Source: an uncultured Erysipelotrichaceae bacterium (GTDB lineage Bacteria > Bacillota_I > Bacilli_A > Erysipelotrichales > Erysipelotrichaceae). Taken from it: 57,735 nt of DNA. How positions within the stretch are numbered: the stretch's first letter is position 1; each line of letters begins with the position of its first letter. The position numbers were made by a program, and so were the translations under genes. This document shows positions 40,078-51,482 of this stretch, piece by piece. The stretch lies in assembly GCA_902775735.1 (NCBI GenBank), contig CACYNH010000013.1, forward strand, positions 1 through 57,735, written 5' to 3'. The notes beneath the pieces were generated by a model that searched no databases, was not told where the DNA came from, and saw nothing but the letters and a program-made list of their open reading frames with translations.

Positions 40078-41304
40078 TCAAGCTGCCTTTTTACGGCTGT
40101 AGAGACTGATGATAATGAATGTGTTGAGTCCCAGCATCACCAGCATGAGAATCAGTGTCGGAACATAGTTGCCTGAAAGGTCATACATGAAGCCGATCAC
40201 CGAGGAGAAAAGCGCGTTGGCGATTGTGCCTGCCAGGGAAATTGTCGGATAGGTGCGGCTGTAGTTTTCAAGGCCGAAGGTATCCTTGGTGATCATGACA
40301 ACGCCGACTGTGCCAAGGGCATAGACAAGACCATAGAGACCGGCGCCGATGTACATGCCGAGGGTTGTCGGCACCAGCATCAGAACAACCGTCGCGCCGA
40401 TGGTCAAAGCACAATAGAGCAGTAAGGACATCCGGCTGCCGAACTTGTCCGCAAGAGCGCCTAAGACAATCTTGCCGAGGCTGTTTGCGACCATGCAGAT
40501 CGACAGCATGAGCGCGCCGACGCTGGCGGCCAGTTCATAGGAGCCGGCGATGGACGGGAAGTGCTGGGGCAGAGCTGTCGCGGCGCATCCCATGAAGGAA
40601 TAGGCGGCTGCCATGACAAACAGTGCCATATTGATTCTGGAAGCGGCATCCGTTTTCTCTTTGACTGTTTCCTTCTTTTCCGTCTTTTCTGAAGGCTGAT
40701 AGCCCAGGGGAACCATTCCCTTTGTCTCAGGCTTCAGGCTCGGCAGGAAGAGGATGGCCGGCAGATTCAGCACAGCCATGATGGCCGCGGTGAAGAGATA
40801 GCCGGTTCTCCAGCCGCCGCTTTCAATGACGGAGGAGATGACCGGTGAGAAGAGCGCGCCGGCAAGACCGGAGCAGCTCATCGCGATGCTTGTCGCAAGA
40901 CCGACGTTGGCATGGAACCAGTTGTTGATCACCATGGTGACCATGACGAAGCCGAGAATACCGGCCGCAAAGCCTCTGACGGCGTTGAGGGCATACATCA
41001 GATAAATATTTGAGCACATCGCCAGCAGTGCCGTGCAGCCCGCGATCAGGGCGGTGCCGATGATCAGGAGCGGCTTGAGATGTTCTTCTTTAAGAAGCTT
41101 GGGAGCCGCAAGTCCGCCCAGCGCGAAGACGATATTGCAGATGGTGAGGGTCATACTGACTGTTCCTTTGAGAATGCCGAAGTCTTCGGCGATCCCGTTG
41201 AAGAACAGACCTGCCACATTTGTTACAAGACCGACCGAAGTGGCGATCAGGCCTGATACCGCGATCAGGATCAACAGATATTTTCCGCTGATTTTGCTGT
41301 TCAT
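40078..41304 (-). CDS. Major facilitator transporter, OFA (oxalate:formate antiporter)-like
   Basis: 408 residues, twelve membrane helices in two halves joined by a charged cytoplasmic loop (EKTEKKETVKEKTD). The first-half motif GLAAPKLLKEEHLKPLL and the second-half ALADKFGSRMSLLL are MFS signatures; the general shape and GWRTGYLFTAAIM fit the OFA/monocarboxylate type. It lies 14 bases after the 6-phospho-beta-glucosidase gene and ends at a terminator. The substrate is unknown. A GH1 phospho-glucosidase normally goes with a PTS transporter, so the pairing is unusual. Confidence 0.85.
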   Translation of the reverse strand: MNSKISGKYLLILIAVSGLIATSVGLVTNVAGLFFNGIAEDFGILKGTVSMTLTICNIVFALGGLAAPKLLKEEHLKPLLIIGTALIAGCTALLAMCSNIYLMYALNAVRGFAAGILGFVMVTMVINNWFHANVGLATSIAMSCSGLAGALFSPVISSVIESGGWRTGYLFTAAIMAVLNLPAILFLPSLKPETKGMVPLGYQPSEKTEKKETVKEKTDAASRINMALFVMAAAYSFMGCAATALPQHFPSIAGSYELAASVGALMLSICMVANSLGKIVLGALADKFGSRMSLLLYCALTIGATVVLMLVPTTLGMYIGAGLYGLVYALGTVGVVMITKDTFGLENYSRTYPTISLAGTIANALFSSVIGFMYDLSGNYVPTLILMLVMLGLNTFIIISLYSRKKAA

Positions 41305-41318
41305 AAAAGCCTCCAGGA

Positions 41319-43720
<2,402 letters not shown>

Positions 43721-43855
43721 ATGATCCCCCCGGATTCACCGTTTGTGACTGAACGCGGTTATGATAAACCGATCATATCATTCTCAGCCGTTTTGCCTCA
43801 ACGCTGACTTAAGCCGCACAGCCGGTATGATCCGCAAAAACAATCATGGTATACG

Positions 43856-43882
43856 CAAAAAATCACAGACTGAGCTGTGATT
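43856..43882 (-). terminator. Terminator of the flavoprotein pair
   Basis: AATCACAG/CTGTGATT stem, 6-base loop, then six Ts on the minus strand. Confidence 0.82.
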
Positions 43883-43923
43883 TTCTGCGATTTATTGTTC
43901 AGCCAGGGAATGACTGCTGTGAA

Positions 43924-45153
43924 TTACTGTGAGCGGAGGTTTTCCGTAATGCCGATCTTCAGGCCAAGGACTGTGGACATGTATTCCATTGCCATGCCGG
44001 AGAAGCTCAGGTGAGGATATCCCTCGTGCTTCTTGACCCAGTCAAAGAAGTCATCCATAACTTCTTCCTTGTTAAGCAGTTCGTCACGGAACATGCCGTT
44101 GAACTCAAGGCCCGGGTTCAGCTGTTCTTCAGCCAGAGGCTGGTACTTGTTCAGTGCCTCAAAGGAGAAGTCGTTCTTTGCGGCGCATTCGGCGATGACG
44201 CCGGCCGCGATCTGTCCGCCGACCATTGCGGAAGGAATGCCGTATTCAAAAGCTGTTTCCGCTGCCGCGATCGCGTCACCGATCAGGATCGCACCGGGAT
44301 AGACACTCTGGGCGAGTTTGCGGGAACCGGGCAGACGCCAGCCGCGGAACTTGTCAATCAGTGTCGCGTTCTTCAGGCGTTCCTGTCCGAACTTTGTATT
44401 GTTCTTCCAGTATTCATAGAATTCCATGGAAGAGAGACCTGTCTCACGAAGTGCCTTTTCTGTGATTGTCAGGCCAAGAACTGCCTGCTTGCCTTCATAA
44501 TGAGGGTTCAGCCATGTGGTGCAGATTGGGCTCCATCCGTTGAGTCCCATCGGCACATAATATTCTTCCGCCTGACCGGGTTCGAGTCCTTCGACACCGT
44601 CGACGTAAGCGCGGAAGCAGTACATCGTCATGTCCGGATCATCCATGAACGCGCCAAGCTGTCTTGTCAGTTCACTGTGGGCGCCGTTTGCGATAATGGT
44701 GACATCCGCTTCAATGTCCATCGGTTCATTGTGGTAGAGACCGTGAACGCCCTTTACAACGCCCTTTCTCATGATCAGGCTTGTGGCTTCATAGTTTTCC
44801 ATGAAGTCAGCGCCTTCGCGGATTGCCGCGCGGCGGATCTGATCATCAGTGAAACGGCGGGGAGCGATCATAAACGGGTCAACATCAAGAACGATGTAGT
44901 CTTCCTTACGGTTGATCAGACGCATGGTTGTGATGTTGCATGCCTGCTGGGAATACATCGCGTCGAAGCATCCCATATCCTTCAGCATCGGGTAAAGGCT
45001 GGAAAGGTAGACACCGCCGCAGATCTTGTCTCTGGGCCATGTTTCCTTATCCACGAAGAGGACATCCACACCGGCATGTGCCAGATAGAATGCGGCGGTG
45101 CTTCCGCCGGGACCGGCGCCAATAACAAGCGCTGTTCTCTTAAGCTTTGTCAT
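43924..45153 (-). CDS. FixC / geranylgeranyl-reductase-like flavoprotein
   Basis: 409 residues. An N-terminal FAD site (VIGAGPGGSTAAFYLAHAG; FVDKETWPRDKICGG) and GDAIAAAETAFEYGIPSAM are typical of the geranylgeranyl reductase/FixC family. The C-terminus lacks the ferredoxin-like segment of ETF-quinone oxidoreductases. It lies 13 bases after the Fe-S flavoprotein gene, so the two probably act together: the partner supplies electrons and this enzyme reduces an unsaturated, perhaps prenyl or quinone-like, substrate. The substrate is unknown, and no isoprenoid or quinone biosynthesis genes are nearby. Confidence 0.85.
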   Translation of the reverse strand: MTKLKRTALVIGAGPGGSTAAFYLAHAGVDVLFVDKETWPRDKICGGVYLSSLYPMLKDMGCFDAMYSQQACNITTMRLINRKEDYIVLDVDPFMIAPRRFTDDQIRRAAIREGADFMENYEATSLIMRKGVVKGVHGLYHNEPMDIEADVTIIANGAHSELTRQLGAFMDDPDMTMYCFRAYVDGVEGLEPGQAEEYYVPMGLNGWSPICTTWLNPHYEGKQAVLGLTITEKALRETGLSSMEFYEYWKNNTKFGQERLKNATLIDKFRGWRLPGSRKLAQSVYPGAILIGDAIAAAETAFEYGIPSAMVGGQIAAGVIAECAAKNDFSFEALNKYQPLAEEQLNPGLEFNGMFRDELLNKEEVMDDFFDWVKKHEGYPHLSFSGMAMEYMSTVLGLKIGITENLRSQ

Positions 45154-45166
45154 CCTGCGTTCCTCC

Positions 45167-46855
45167 TTACTTTTTCACCATTGAAATGACATCACCCTGC
45201 GGGCAGAGCTTCTGGCACATGCCGCAGCCGATGCATTTATCGGTGTCAATCATTGCGTATCCGCAGCCAAGGCATCTCAGTTCTTCCTGATAAGCCTGTT
45301 TCTTTGTGTAGGTGAGTTCAACGTCGTCGAAGTTCTTAAGTCTGTCCCCGACTTCCTGCATCGGTCTTTCATGGTGCAGGATCTTGCGTCTGTTGCAGGG
45401 GTAGATTTTCTCTTCACGCGGCGCGGCGACGAGGCTGTGGCCTGTTTCCGCATTGCGCAGTGTGCGTTCCTGAATCGCTGAGTCAACTGCGAAGGCTGCT
45501 TTTCTGCCGCTTGCCAGAGCATCGATGACAGAACATGCGCCGCCGGCGATATCGCCTGCCCAGAAGACGGTCTTTCCGTCTGCTTCCGGATAAATCGGAT
45601 CAGCGTACTGGCCGATCGCGACAATGCAGAAATCTGTGGGGATATGTCTGACATCACTGTCATCTGTATTGAATGTGATCTTACCGTTTTCGTCTTTTGC
45701 GTAGTCTGTCACTTTGACAAAGTCGATTCCTTCAAGAGTATTGACTCGGCCGCAGTAAGCTTTGGGGCTGTAGCCTTCCAGGAATTCAACGCCTTCTTCA
45801 GCCGCTTCATCCTTTTCCCACTTGTGGGCCGGAACGTATTCGCCTTCTTCCAGGCATACGACTGTGACTTTCTTTGCGCCAAGACGCAGAGCGGTACGGG
45901 CTGTGTCCATGGCAACGCTGCCGCCGCCGATGACGACACCCTCTTTGCCTTCAACAACAAAGTTCTGATGAGGCATACGGTAGGTGTTCTGGTCATTGTT
46001 GGCGAAGTCCATAAACTGAATGGCTGTATAGACAGCGTCATAGTTCCACTTCGGAACCCATGTGATTTCCTTGCCGTGAGGTGTTCCTGCCGCGACCACG
46101 ATCGCGTCATATTCATCTCTCAGTTCTTTGATCTGCGCTTTGCCGAGTCTGACGCCGCACTGGATGTCAAGACCTGCCTCGGCAAGCTTCTGGATATCCT
46201 TGCGGATTTCCTCTCTGGGCAGACGGAATTCAGGAATGGCTCTTACCAGCATGCCGCCGGGTTCATTATTGGCATCAAAGACAGTAACCTCATAGCCCAG
46301 TGATGAAAGGAAATGACCTGCGGAAAGACCGGCAGGACCGGCGCCGATGACGGCGATTCTCTCATCATGGAGTCTGGGATAAGCGGGTCTTGTATACTCG
46401 ACATTTGCGTCGAGATAACGCTTGATTCCGCGGATGGCCATCGGGTCATCGACGAGAACGCCGCGCTTGCAGACCTGTTCACAGGGATGATGGCAGATGT
46501 GTGAGCAGACCGCGGGGAGCGGGTTCTTTTCCCAGATCATTCTGTAGGCAGCATCTTCTTTTCCATTGCGGGCAAGTCCGATGTAGCCCTGCGGGCTGAT
46601 GCCCAGCGGGCAGGCGGTTGTGCAGGACTGCTTAGTGCAGAAATCATCAATGTCCTGCAGACGCATAACCGGCTGGTCTGTGCACTCAGGGCAGACGCGG
46701 CAGATCCAGCGCTGTGCTTCAGTGATGGCACCGACGGGGCAGTTTTCACGGCAGGTTCCGCAGTTGATGCAGCGGGAAGTGTTGACTTTCGCGACATAAC
46801 CGCGGTCCAGAGTGAACTCCTGTGTGCCCTCTCTCTGAACGCGAATTGTAGTCAT
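45167..46855 (-). CDS. GltD/NfnB-like NAD(P)H flavoprotein with ferredoxin domains at both ends
   Basis: 562 residues. About 25-70: 4Fe-4S ferredoxin motif (CINCGTCRENCP) plus CRVCPEC. About 72-150: GltD-type Fe-S domain (CTKQSCTTACP; CSHICHHPCEQVCKRG). About 165-470: FAD and NAD(P) sites (VIGAGPAGLSAGHFL; GGGSVAMDTARTALRLGA; WAGDIAGGACSV). C-terminal: a second ferredoxin (CLGCGYAMI, CIGCGMCQKLCPQG). The glutamate synthase large subunit is not present, so it does not make glutamate here. It probably passes electrons between NAD(P)H and the FixC-like partner. A TetR gene lies upstream; a 12-base palindrome is in the promoter region. Confidence 0.9.
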   Translation of the reverse strand: MTTIRVQREGTQEFTLDRGYVAKVNTSRCINCGTCRENCPVGAITEAQRWICRVCPECTDQPVMRLQDIDDFCTKQSCTTACPLGISPQGYIGLARNGKEDAAYRMIWEKNPLPAVCSHICHHPCEQVCKRGVLVDDPMAIRGIKRYLDANVEYTRPAYPRLHDERIAVIGAGPAGLSAGHFLSSLGYEVTVFDANNEPGGMLVRAIPEFRLPREEIRKDIQKLAEAGLDIQCGVRLGKAQIKELRDEYDAIVVAAGTPHGKEITWVPKWNYDAVYTAIQFMDFANNDQNTYRMPHQNFVVEGKEGVVIGGGSVAMDTARTALRLGAKKVTVVCLEEGEYVPAHKWEKDEAAEEGVEFLEGYSPKAYCGRVNTLEGIDFVKVTDYAKDENGKITFNTDDSDVRHIPTDFCIVAIGQYADPIYPEADGKTVFWAGDIAGGACSVIDALASGRKAAFAVDSAIQERTLRNAETGHSLVAAPREEKIYPCNRRKILHHERPMQEVGDRLKNFDDVELTYTKKQAYQEELRCLGCGYAMIDTDKCIGCGMCQKLCPQGDVISMVKK

Positions 46856-46894
46856 AAATTCAGATCCTCCTCTATATTATGCTATCCGCGATAC

Positions 46895-46906
46895 TATACG
46901 CGTATA
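46895..46906. promoter_or_regulatory. Palindromic operator candidate upstream of the flavoprotein pair
   Basis: TATACGCGTATA is a perfect 12-base palindrome, about 40 bases before the start codon at 46855, in an AT-rich 135-base gap. The neighbouring TetR protein is the likely ligand. I could not assign -35/-10 boxes with confidence. Confidence 0.45.
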
Positions 46907-46961
46907 CTTTACAAATATAAGATAATGATCTGAGAGTAAGTTAGTCAAGACGAACAAATTG

Positions 46962-46989
46962 AAAAAGAAAAACCGGAATTTCCGGTTTT
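46962..46989 (-). terminator. Terminator of the second TetR gene
   Basis: Perfect 10-bp arms AAAACCGGAA/TTCCGGTTTT (46969-46989), followed by TTCTTTTTC on the minus strand. Confidence 0.82.
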
Positions 46990-46990
46990 G

Positions 46991-47674
46991 TCAAAGGGCA
47001 GGTTCAGGTGAGTCTTCCTGTGCCATCCAGCATATCTGACTGCGGCACCAGTTCAGATAATCATCCACATCCATCTTCATGATGTTCACTTCCGTGCTGC
47101 TGATGATTTCATTTATCCTTCCGCTGTTATAGCCCAGCATTTCAAGAATTGAGACCATGTGGCGCCGGCAGAACATCCGGTAATCAATTCCAAGCTCATC
47201 CTCATGCAGGAACAGGTACATCGAGCCGGTCATCGAGTAGCCGATCGCTGTTCGGACCTGCAGCCAGCTGAATGTGTTTTCACCGCAGTACTTCCGCAGC
47301 CACTCGCAGATGATTTCAATCCAGATCTCCAGCACTTCCGGCCGGGATATTGAGACTGTCATGAACTGTTTCATCTGATAGTCATACTCCAGCGCTTTGA
47401 AGAAGAACATGTTGAAATCAGAGATTTCCTGCATAAAATCATCTTTTTTCTCTGATGTGTTCTCAATATAGGAAAAAGAAACTTCAAGAAGCTCTGCGAA
47501 CATTGCCTTGATAATATCGCTCTTCGCCGGATAGTAGTGCTGGAGAAGAGATTTATTGATTCCCGACTTTGCCGCGATTTCACTCAGAGCCGCCATCCGG
47601 TATCCTTTTTCGGCCAGCAGTTCATAGGCTGCCTTCAGGATTTCCTCTCTTCTTCTGTCATTTCTCACTGCCAT
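46991..47674 (-). CDS. TetR/AcrR-family regulator
   Basis: 227 residues with a TetR helix-turn-helix at about 5-55 (RREEILKAAYELLAEKGYRM; SGINKSLLQHYYPAKSDII) and a helical ligand domain. The ATG at 47674 has AAGGA 8 bases upstream. It has its own terminator, so the flavoprotein genes downstream use a separate promoter that contains a palindrome; the protein is the natural candidate to bind there. The ligand is unknown. Confidence 0.87.
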   Translation of the reverse strand: MAVRNDRRREEILKAAYELLAEKGYRMAALSEIAAKSGINKSLLQHYYPAKSDIIKAMFAELLEVSFSYIENTSEKKDDFMQEISDFNMFFFKALEYDYQMKQFMTVSISRPEVLEIWIEIICEWLRKYCGENTFSWLQVRTAIGYSMTGSMYLFLHEDELGIDYRMFCRRHMVSILEMLGYNSGRINEIISSTEVNIMKMDVDDYLNWCRSQICWMAQEDSPEPAL

Positions 47675-47771
47675 AATCACATTCCTTAAATGCCATTATC
47701 ATAACATCTTCATCCCCTGTTGTTGAATCATATCTCCATTCAATGAGACACGCATGTTTTAACACAGTCAG

Positions 47772-47800
47772 AAAAAGGAAATGCCGTTTCCGGCATTTCC
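47772..47800 (-). terminator. Terminator of the CotH-SLH gene
   Basis: Perfect 10-bp stem GGAAATGCCG/CGGCATTTCC with a 4-base loop, then TTTTTC. Confidence 0.86.
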
Positions 47801-47814
47801 TCTGTCTGCTGAGC

Positions 47815-48345
47815 TTATTGAGCGTATCTGTACAGGAAAGTCACGACATGTTCTCTTAAACAGTCAAGCTTCGGACCGAAACCGCCTTTGTGCTCTCCTG
47901 ATGAGTAGCCTTTGGCAATTCCGTTTTCATTTGCCCAGAGCGCCGCTTTGTAATAGTAGTCGGAGCTCTTTATATCATTGAACGGATTCTTTGTGACGGA
48001 TGGCGAAGGCTGTCCGGCATATCTGTAGAGGAAAGTGACCACATGTTCTCTTAAGCATGTTTCATCCGGACGGAATGTGCCGTCGGAATAGCCTTTGGTG
48101 ATTCCCTGTTCTGACGCCCACTGAACAGCTTTGTAATAATACTTGTTTCTGTCTTTTACATCAGAGAACTTCGCGGCCATGGACTTTGGTTCAGGTCTGC
48201 CTGCCAGTCTCCACAGGAATGTGACTACCGCTTCTCTTGTGCAGCTGTTCTGGGGTTTGAATGTGCGGATGATTCCATCGGCGTCCGTGTAGCCGTTGGT
48301 GATGCCGTTATTCACTGCCCAGTAAACAGGATCGCTGTAGTATCT
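47815..48345 (-). repeat. SLH-like triple repeat, copy 4
   Basis: Repeats of 67, 61 and 48 residues with cysteines in QNSCTRE, DETCLRE and KLDCLRE. Confidence 0.9.
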
Positions 48346-50814
48346 GCCTGTTTCCGGAACATCCCTGAAGAGCACCTTGATTTCACAGTCGGCGCTGACG
48401 CCGTTATCTGCCGTGGCTGTCATGGTGACAATGCCGGGCTTCATGCCTTTGAGCAGATTTTCCTGATTGCTTACAATTTTGGGATCAGAGCTTGTGAAGG
48501 TGATCTTTTCAGCTGAGCCTTCCGGCTCATCGTGGGCGATCAGCACAAAGTCATCTCCGGCGTTAATGGTATAGGAAGGCGAAGAGAACCAGAGTCTTTC
48601 CGTTTCCGGTTTCTTTTCTGAAACGATGACGGTAATTTCGGTTTCTCTTTCCGTGCGGTCCGTCCATTCTTCTCCCCTGGTTGTTGTCGTGACATGCACG
48701 ACTGTCTTTCCGGGCTTCAGGGCGGTCATTGTCCCGAAGTAGCTCACGGTGACGATTTCTTCATCTTCAGCCTCATAGAAACAGCTGTCGATTTTTGCCG
48801 GATCGGGATCGGTGATGAAATAGAACGGTGTGGATTCGCCGACCTTCATGTAAACCGTCTCTTCTTCAGGACGGATGGATTCAGGGACAGGGAGCTCGGC
48901 GTCTCTGTCAGCCACTGTCAGTGTGAACAGTCTTGAGCGGCCAAATCTTGTTGCGGCGGTGACGGTCACAGTGCCTGTACCGTTATAGGTGATGATTCCT
49001 TCATTGTCGACAGTGGCATAGCTTTCATCGGATGAGCTCCACTCAATCACCTGATCCTGCGCGTCTTCGGGAACGGGGCGGTACGAAATTGCGTAGCGGC
49101 TGACATTCGGGTTGTACTGAACAATGTCGCTGCTTCTGCGCATGGCAATATCAACGGCGTGGGTCGCCTCTTCATCGCTGAGGAATTTAGCCTTCAGGAC
49201 CATATCTTCATAAACAAAGAATGAGTCCTCTGCCGGTTCACCGTTTTCATATTCCCAGCCGATGAAGATATAGCCTTCTTTTTCGGGAGCTTTTATATCA
49301 ACCAGATTAACTTTGCCTGCGTCAGGCTTGTATTCCGTTCTGTACACTTCATCATCGACCATGAATGTGACGATATTGATGAGACTGTCCAGCTGGTCGA
49401 GATTCCCGTCGATCCAGGCGACTCTGTCCGTGATCCACTGCTTCAGTTCTTCCACTTCAGCTTTATAATCAAAGTCCGTTTCTGTGGGATGCCATATCCT
49501 GTTGTTGAGTACAGCCGAGTTTTTTGTTTCCTCATAGTACCGGTCAATGACGCCGTCTTCGCGGATCAGCTCCTCCGCTTTTTCTCTGACCAGGGGCCAG
49601 TACTTTCTGATTTGATCGACAAAGCCGCCTTCCTCTGTATCGCGGAACATCGGGCGCAGCCATATATGTTCTACCTGGAAGTCTGCTGTTTCAGAATTGT
49701 CGTTATCCCAGGCATAGTCATAATCCCATAAAGGTCCGGTGAAGATTTTGCCCACGCCTTCTTCTGTATCACGCTTTTTATAGATATAATAGCTGCCCGT
49801 CCCATAGCCGTCGGCGTTCTTGGAAAGATTGTCCACCCACCAGTAAAGAACAGCGGAGCGCATGTCAAAAAGTTCGCGGTAGGCTGTTCCTCCCTCAAAA
49901 AGGGTATCTTCAGCCATCTGGATATAATTCTGGATGTACTGCTGCTGTACTGAATTCTCGTAGGCGTCTTCCAGTTCGGTGCCGGCATAGCTTTCTTCCA
50001 GAACCTCTTCCTTTTCTTCTTCTTCTCCTGCTGTCAGGTTATCCCCTTCCACATCGAAGGAAGGTGTATGGGTTGCCCAGAGGGCGCCGCGGTCTGTTGT
50101 GAAGCGGTCAGGAGACCAGACATTCACCTGCAGGCCATGCTGGAGAAGGTAGCCGCCGGTGATTTCCGGCTCCTGCGTGTCTTCTTCCGTCAGTTCATCG
50201 ATTTCAAGACGGTTTTCGTCAACCCGCACATTTTCACTGAGATAGTAGCTGCCGATATACCTGTCGCCGTATTCGTCGCCTTTCAGCACCACATCCACAG
50301 GAACGCCTCTGGGTGTGAATTCGAAACCGAGCGCGTCGCCCAGCCATGCTGTAATGCGGTCTCGTAAAAGAGTCTCATCAAAAGAGTTGGCAAGAAGCAC
50401 CCAGTGCTTGTTCTTCCCGAACCCGAAAATGTCTGTTTTCTTGTCCAGTTTGATTTTGAACGCCTTTTTTGCGGACTTCTGCCATGTGGAGTTTCCGCGG
50501 CCGCGGATGCTCATGGAGAGGCCTTCAACGGATTCCAGATCAACGTCTTTGAAGTCTGAATAACGGAATCCTTCGGGAACTTCAATGCTGAGGGTTCCGT
50601 AACAGTAGAAGCTGTGATTGGGGTCTGTGATCATGTCGTCGATGGTTCCCTGTGATTCATCGATGTTCAGATAAACCACCGGAAGGCTGCCGTCGGGACG
50701 CAGTTCCTCCTCATCTTCCGCATGTACACCGAAAGATCTGCTGATCAGCGAGATCATCATGCACACAAGAAGTAGGAGAGCGGTGAGGCGCTTTGCAGCA
50801 ATTGTTTTTTTCAT
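47815..50814 (-). CDS. Secreted CotH-kinase-like protein with BIG2 and three SLH-like repeats
   Basis: 999 residues. Signal peptide about 1-32 (cut after GVHA). About 40-440: CotH kinase domain (MSIRGRGNSTWQKSAKKAFK; HWVLLANSFDETLLRDRI; DNLSKNADGYG; LWDYDYAWDND, carrying the expected catalytic and metal Asp/Asn residues). About 500-570: an InlB-B-type repeat (EGYIFIGWEYENGEPAED; MVLKAKF). Then two or three BIG2-like domains, and SLH-like repeats at 824-999. CotH phosphorylates spore-coat proteins in Bacillus; secreted CotH proteins elsewhere modify surface proteins. The start at 50814 fits the signal peptide; a poorer ATG lies four codons upstream next to AAAGGA. Confidence 0.88.
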   Translation of the reverse strand: MKKTIAAKRLTALLLLVCMMISLISRSFGVHAEDEEELRPDGSLPVVYLNIDESQGTIDDMITDPNHSFYCYGTLSIEVPEGFRYSDFKDVDLESVEGLSMSIRGRGNSTWQKSAKKAFKIKLDKKTDIFGFGKNKHWVLLANSFDETLLRDRITAWLGDALGFEFTPRGVPVDVVLKGDEYGDRYIGSYYLSENVRVDENRLEIDELTEEDTQEPEITGGYLLQHGLQVNVWSPDRFTTDRGALWATHTPSFDVEGDNLTAGEEEEKEEVLEESYAGTELEDAYENSVQQQYIQNYIQMAEDTLFEGGTAYRELFDMRSAVLYWWVDNLSKNADGYGTGSYYIYKKRDTEEGVGKIFTGPLWDYDYAWDNDNSETADFQVEHIWLRPMFRDTEEGGFVDQIRKYWPLVREKAEELIREDGVIDRYYEETKNSAVLNNRIWHPTETDFDYKAEVEELKQWITDRVAWIDGNLDQLDSLINIVTFMVDDEVYRTEYKPDAGKVNLVDIKAPEKEGYIFIGWEYENGEPAEDSFFVYEDMVLKAKFLSDEEATHAVDIAMRRSSDIVQYNPNVSRYAISYRPVPEDAQDQVIEWSSSDESYATVDNEGIITYNGTGTVTVTAATRFGRSRLFTLTVADRDAELPVPESIRPEEETVYMKVGESTPFYFITDPDPAKIDSCFYEAEDEEIVTVSYFGTMTALKPGKTVVHVTTTTRGEEWTDRTERETEITVIVSEKKPETERLWFSSPSYTINAGDDFVLIAHDEPEGSAEKITFTSSDPKIVSNQENLLKGMKPGIVTMTATADNGVSADCEIKVLFRDVPETGRYYSDPVYWAVNNGITNGYTDADGIIRTFKPQNSCTREAVVTFLWRLAGRPEPKSMAAKFSDVKDRNKYYYKAVQWASEQGITKGYSDGTFRPDETCLREHVVTFLYRYAGQPSPSVTKNPFNDIKSSDYYYKAALWANENGIAKGYSSGEHKGGFGPKLDCLREHVVTFLYRYAQ

Positions 50815-50977
50815 AACAGTCACCATTCCTTTTTGAATAAGATCAGATTGTATTTTTTGGAAAGCGGACGTTTTTTTGTTTTTTTTATATTAGCACCGCA
50901 TGCACTGTCAGTTTTCTTAAGTTGCAGAAACATGCATGAAAAAGCTCCCTGTGCAAAGGAGGCGTGGAAGATCATTT

Positions 50978-51358
50978 TCAGGATCCGTAGGAATCATATG
51001 TATATATGATGTCTTCTTCAATCCATTTGTGTTCAGGAAAGAACCCGTCTTTGACGTTCAGTGCTTTGATTTCGTTTTCTGAGATGATCTCAAACTCAAT
51101 GACTGTTTCATCGCTGTTTTCTTTCTTTGCGCTGATCCTGTTTCCTTTGCGTGTATATGTGCCGCCCAGAACATAGGACATGGCAATGTGGCCGCACCTC
51201 CACGCATTTTCTTCCGTATTAAAGAAAACATAAGGAGTCATCTCAATATCATTGTTGAGGTACAGTCCGTCCTTCAGGGTAAATGTTTCCTTTTGAGAAC
51301 AGGCACTCATCATGCACAGCATAACCGCGGCAGTTAACAAAGCAGTCGTTTTTCTCAT
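50978..51358 (-). CDS. Small lipoprotein of unknown function
   Basis: 126 residues with a lipoprotein signal (MRKTTALLTAAVMLCMMSAC; lipobox MSAC, Cys20). The mature part (about 106 residues) is beta-rich and could be a small lipocalin-like or META-type fold (TFTLKDGLYL; YVLGGTYTRKGNRI; VIEFEIISENEIKAL); the family is not recognised. It lies upstream of the CotH-SLH gene on the same strand, with 163 bases between that include a -10-like TACAAT for the latter. A single cysteine remains in the mature protein besides the lipid-bearing one. Confidence 0.78.
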   Translation of the reverse strand: MRKTTALLTAAVMLCMMSACSQKETFTLKDGLYLNNDIEMTPYVFFNTEENAWRCGHIAMSYVLGGTYTRKGNRISAKKENSDETVIEFEIISENEIKALNVKDGFFPEHKWIEEDIIYTYDSYGS

Positions 51359-51437
51359 ATAATCCCTTCCGCCTTTGATGGCTGTTCAATGTCAGTATAG
51401 CCGCAGGATCATTTCAATTCCATCAGATAAACATTAA

Positions 51438-51477
51438 GAAAGCGCCGTACCCTGGAATCATTCTGGCAGCCGGCGCT
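51438..51477 (-). terminator. Probable terminator of the GtrA gene
   Basis: AGCGCCG/CGGCGCT stem with an internal CTGCCAG...CTGG helix, followed by TTCTT on the minus strand. Confidence 0.6.
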
Positions 51478-51482
51478 GTTAT

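Noticed and set aside
44011..45189. A 392-codon frame antisense to the FixC-like gene
   Set aside because: Shadow of a well-supported flavoprotein gene; Cys/His-rich nonsense product.
45167..46855. Glutamate synthase small subunit (gltD) as the name of this gene
   Set aside because: Two extra ferredoxin domains, no GltB gene and the FixC-like partner point to another electron-transfer role.
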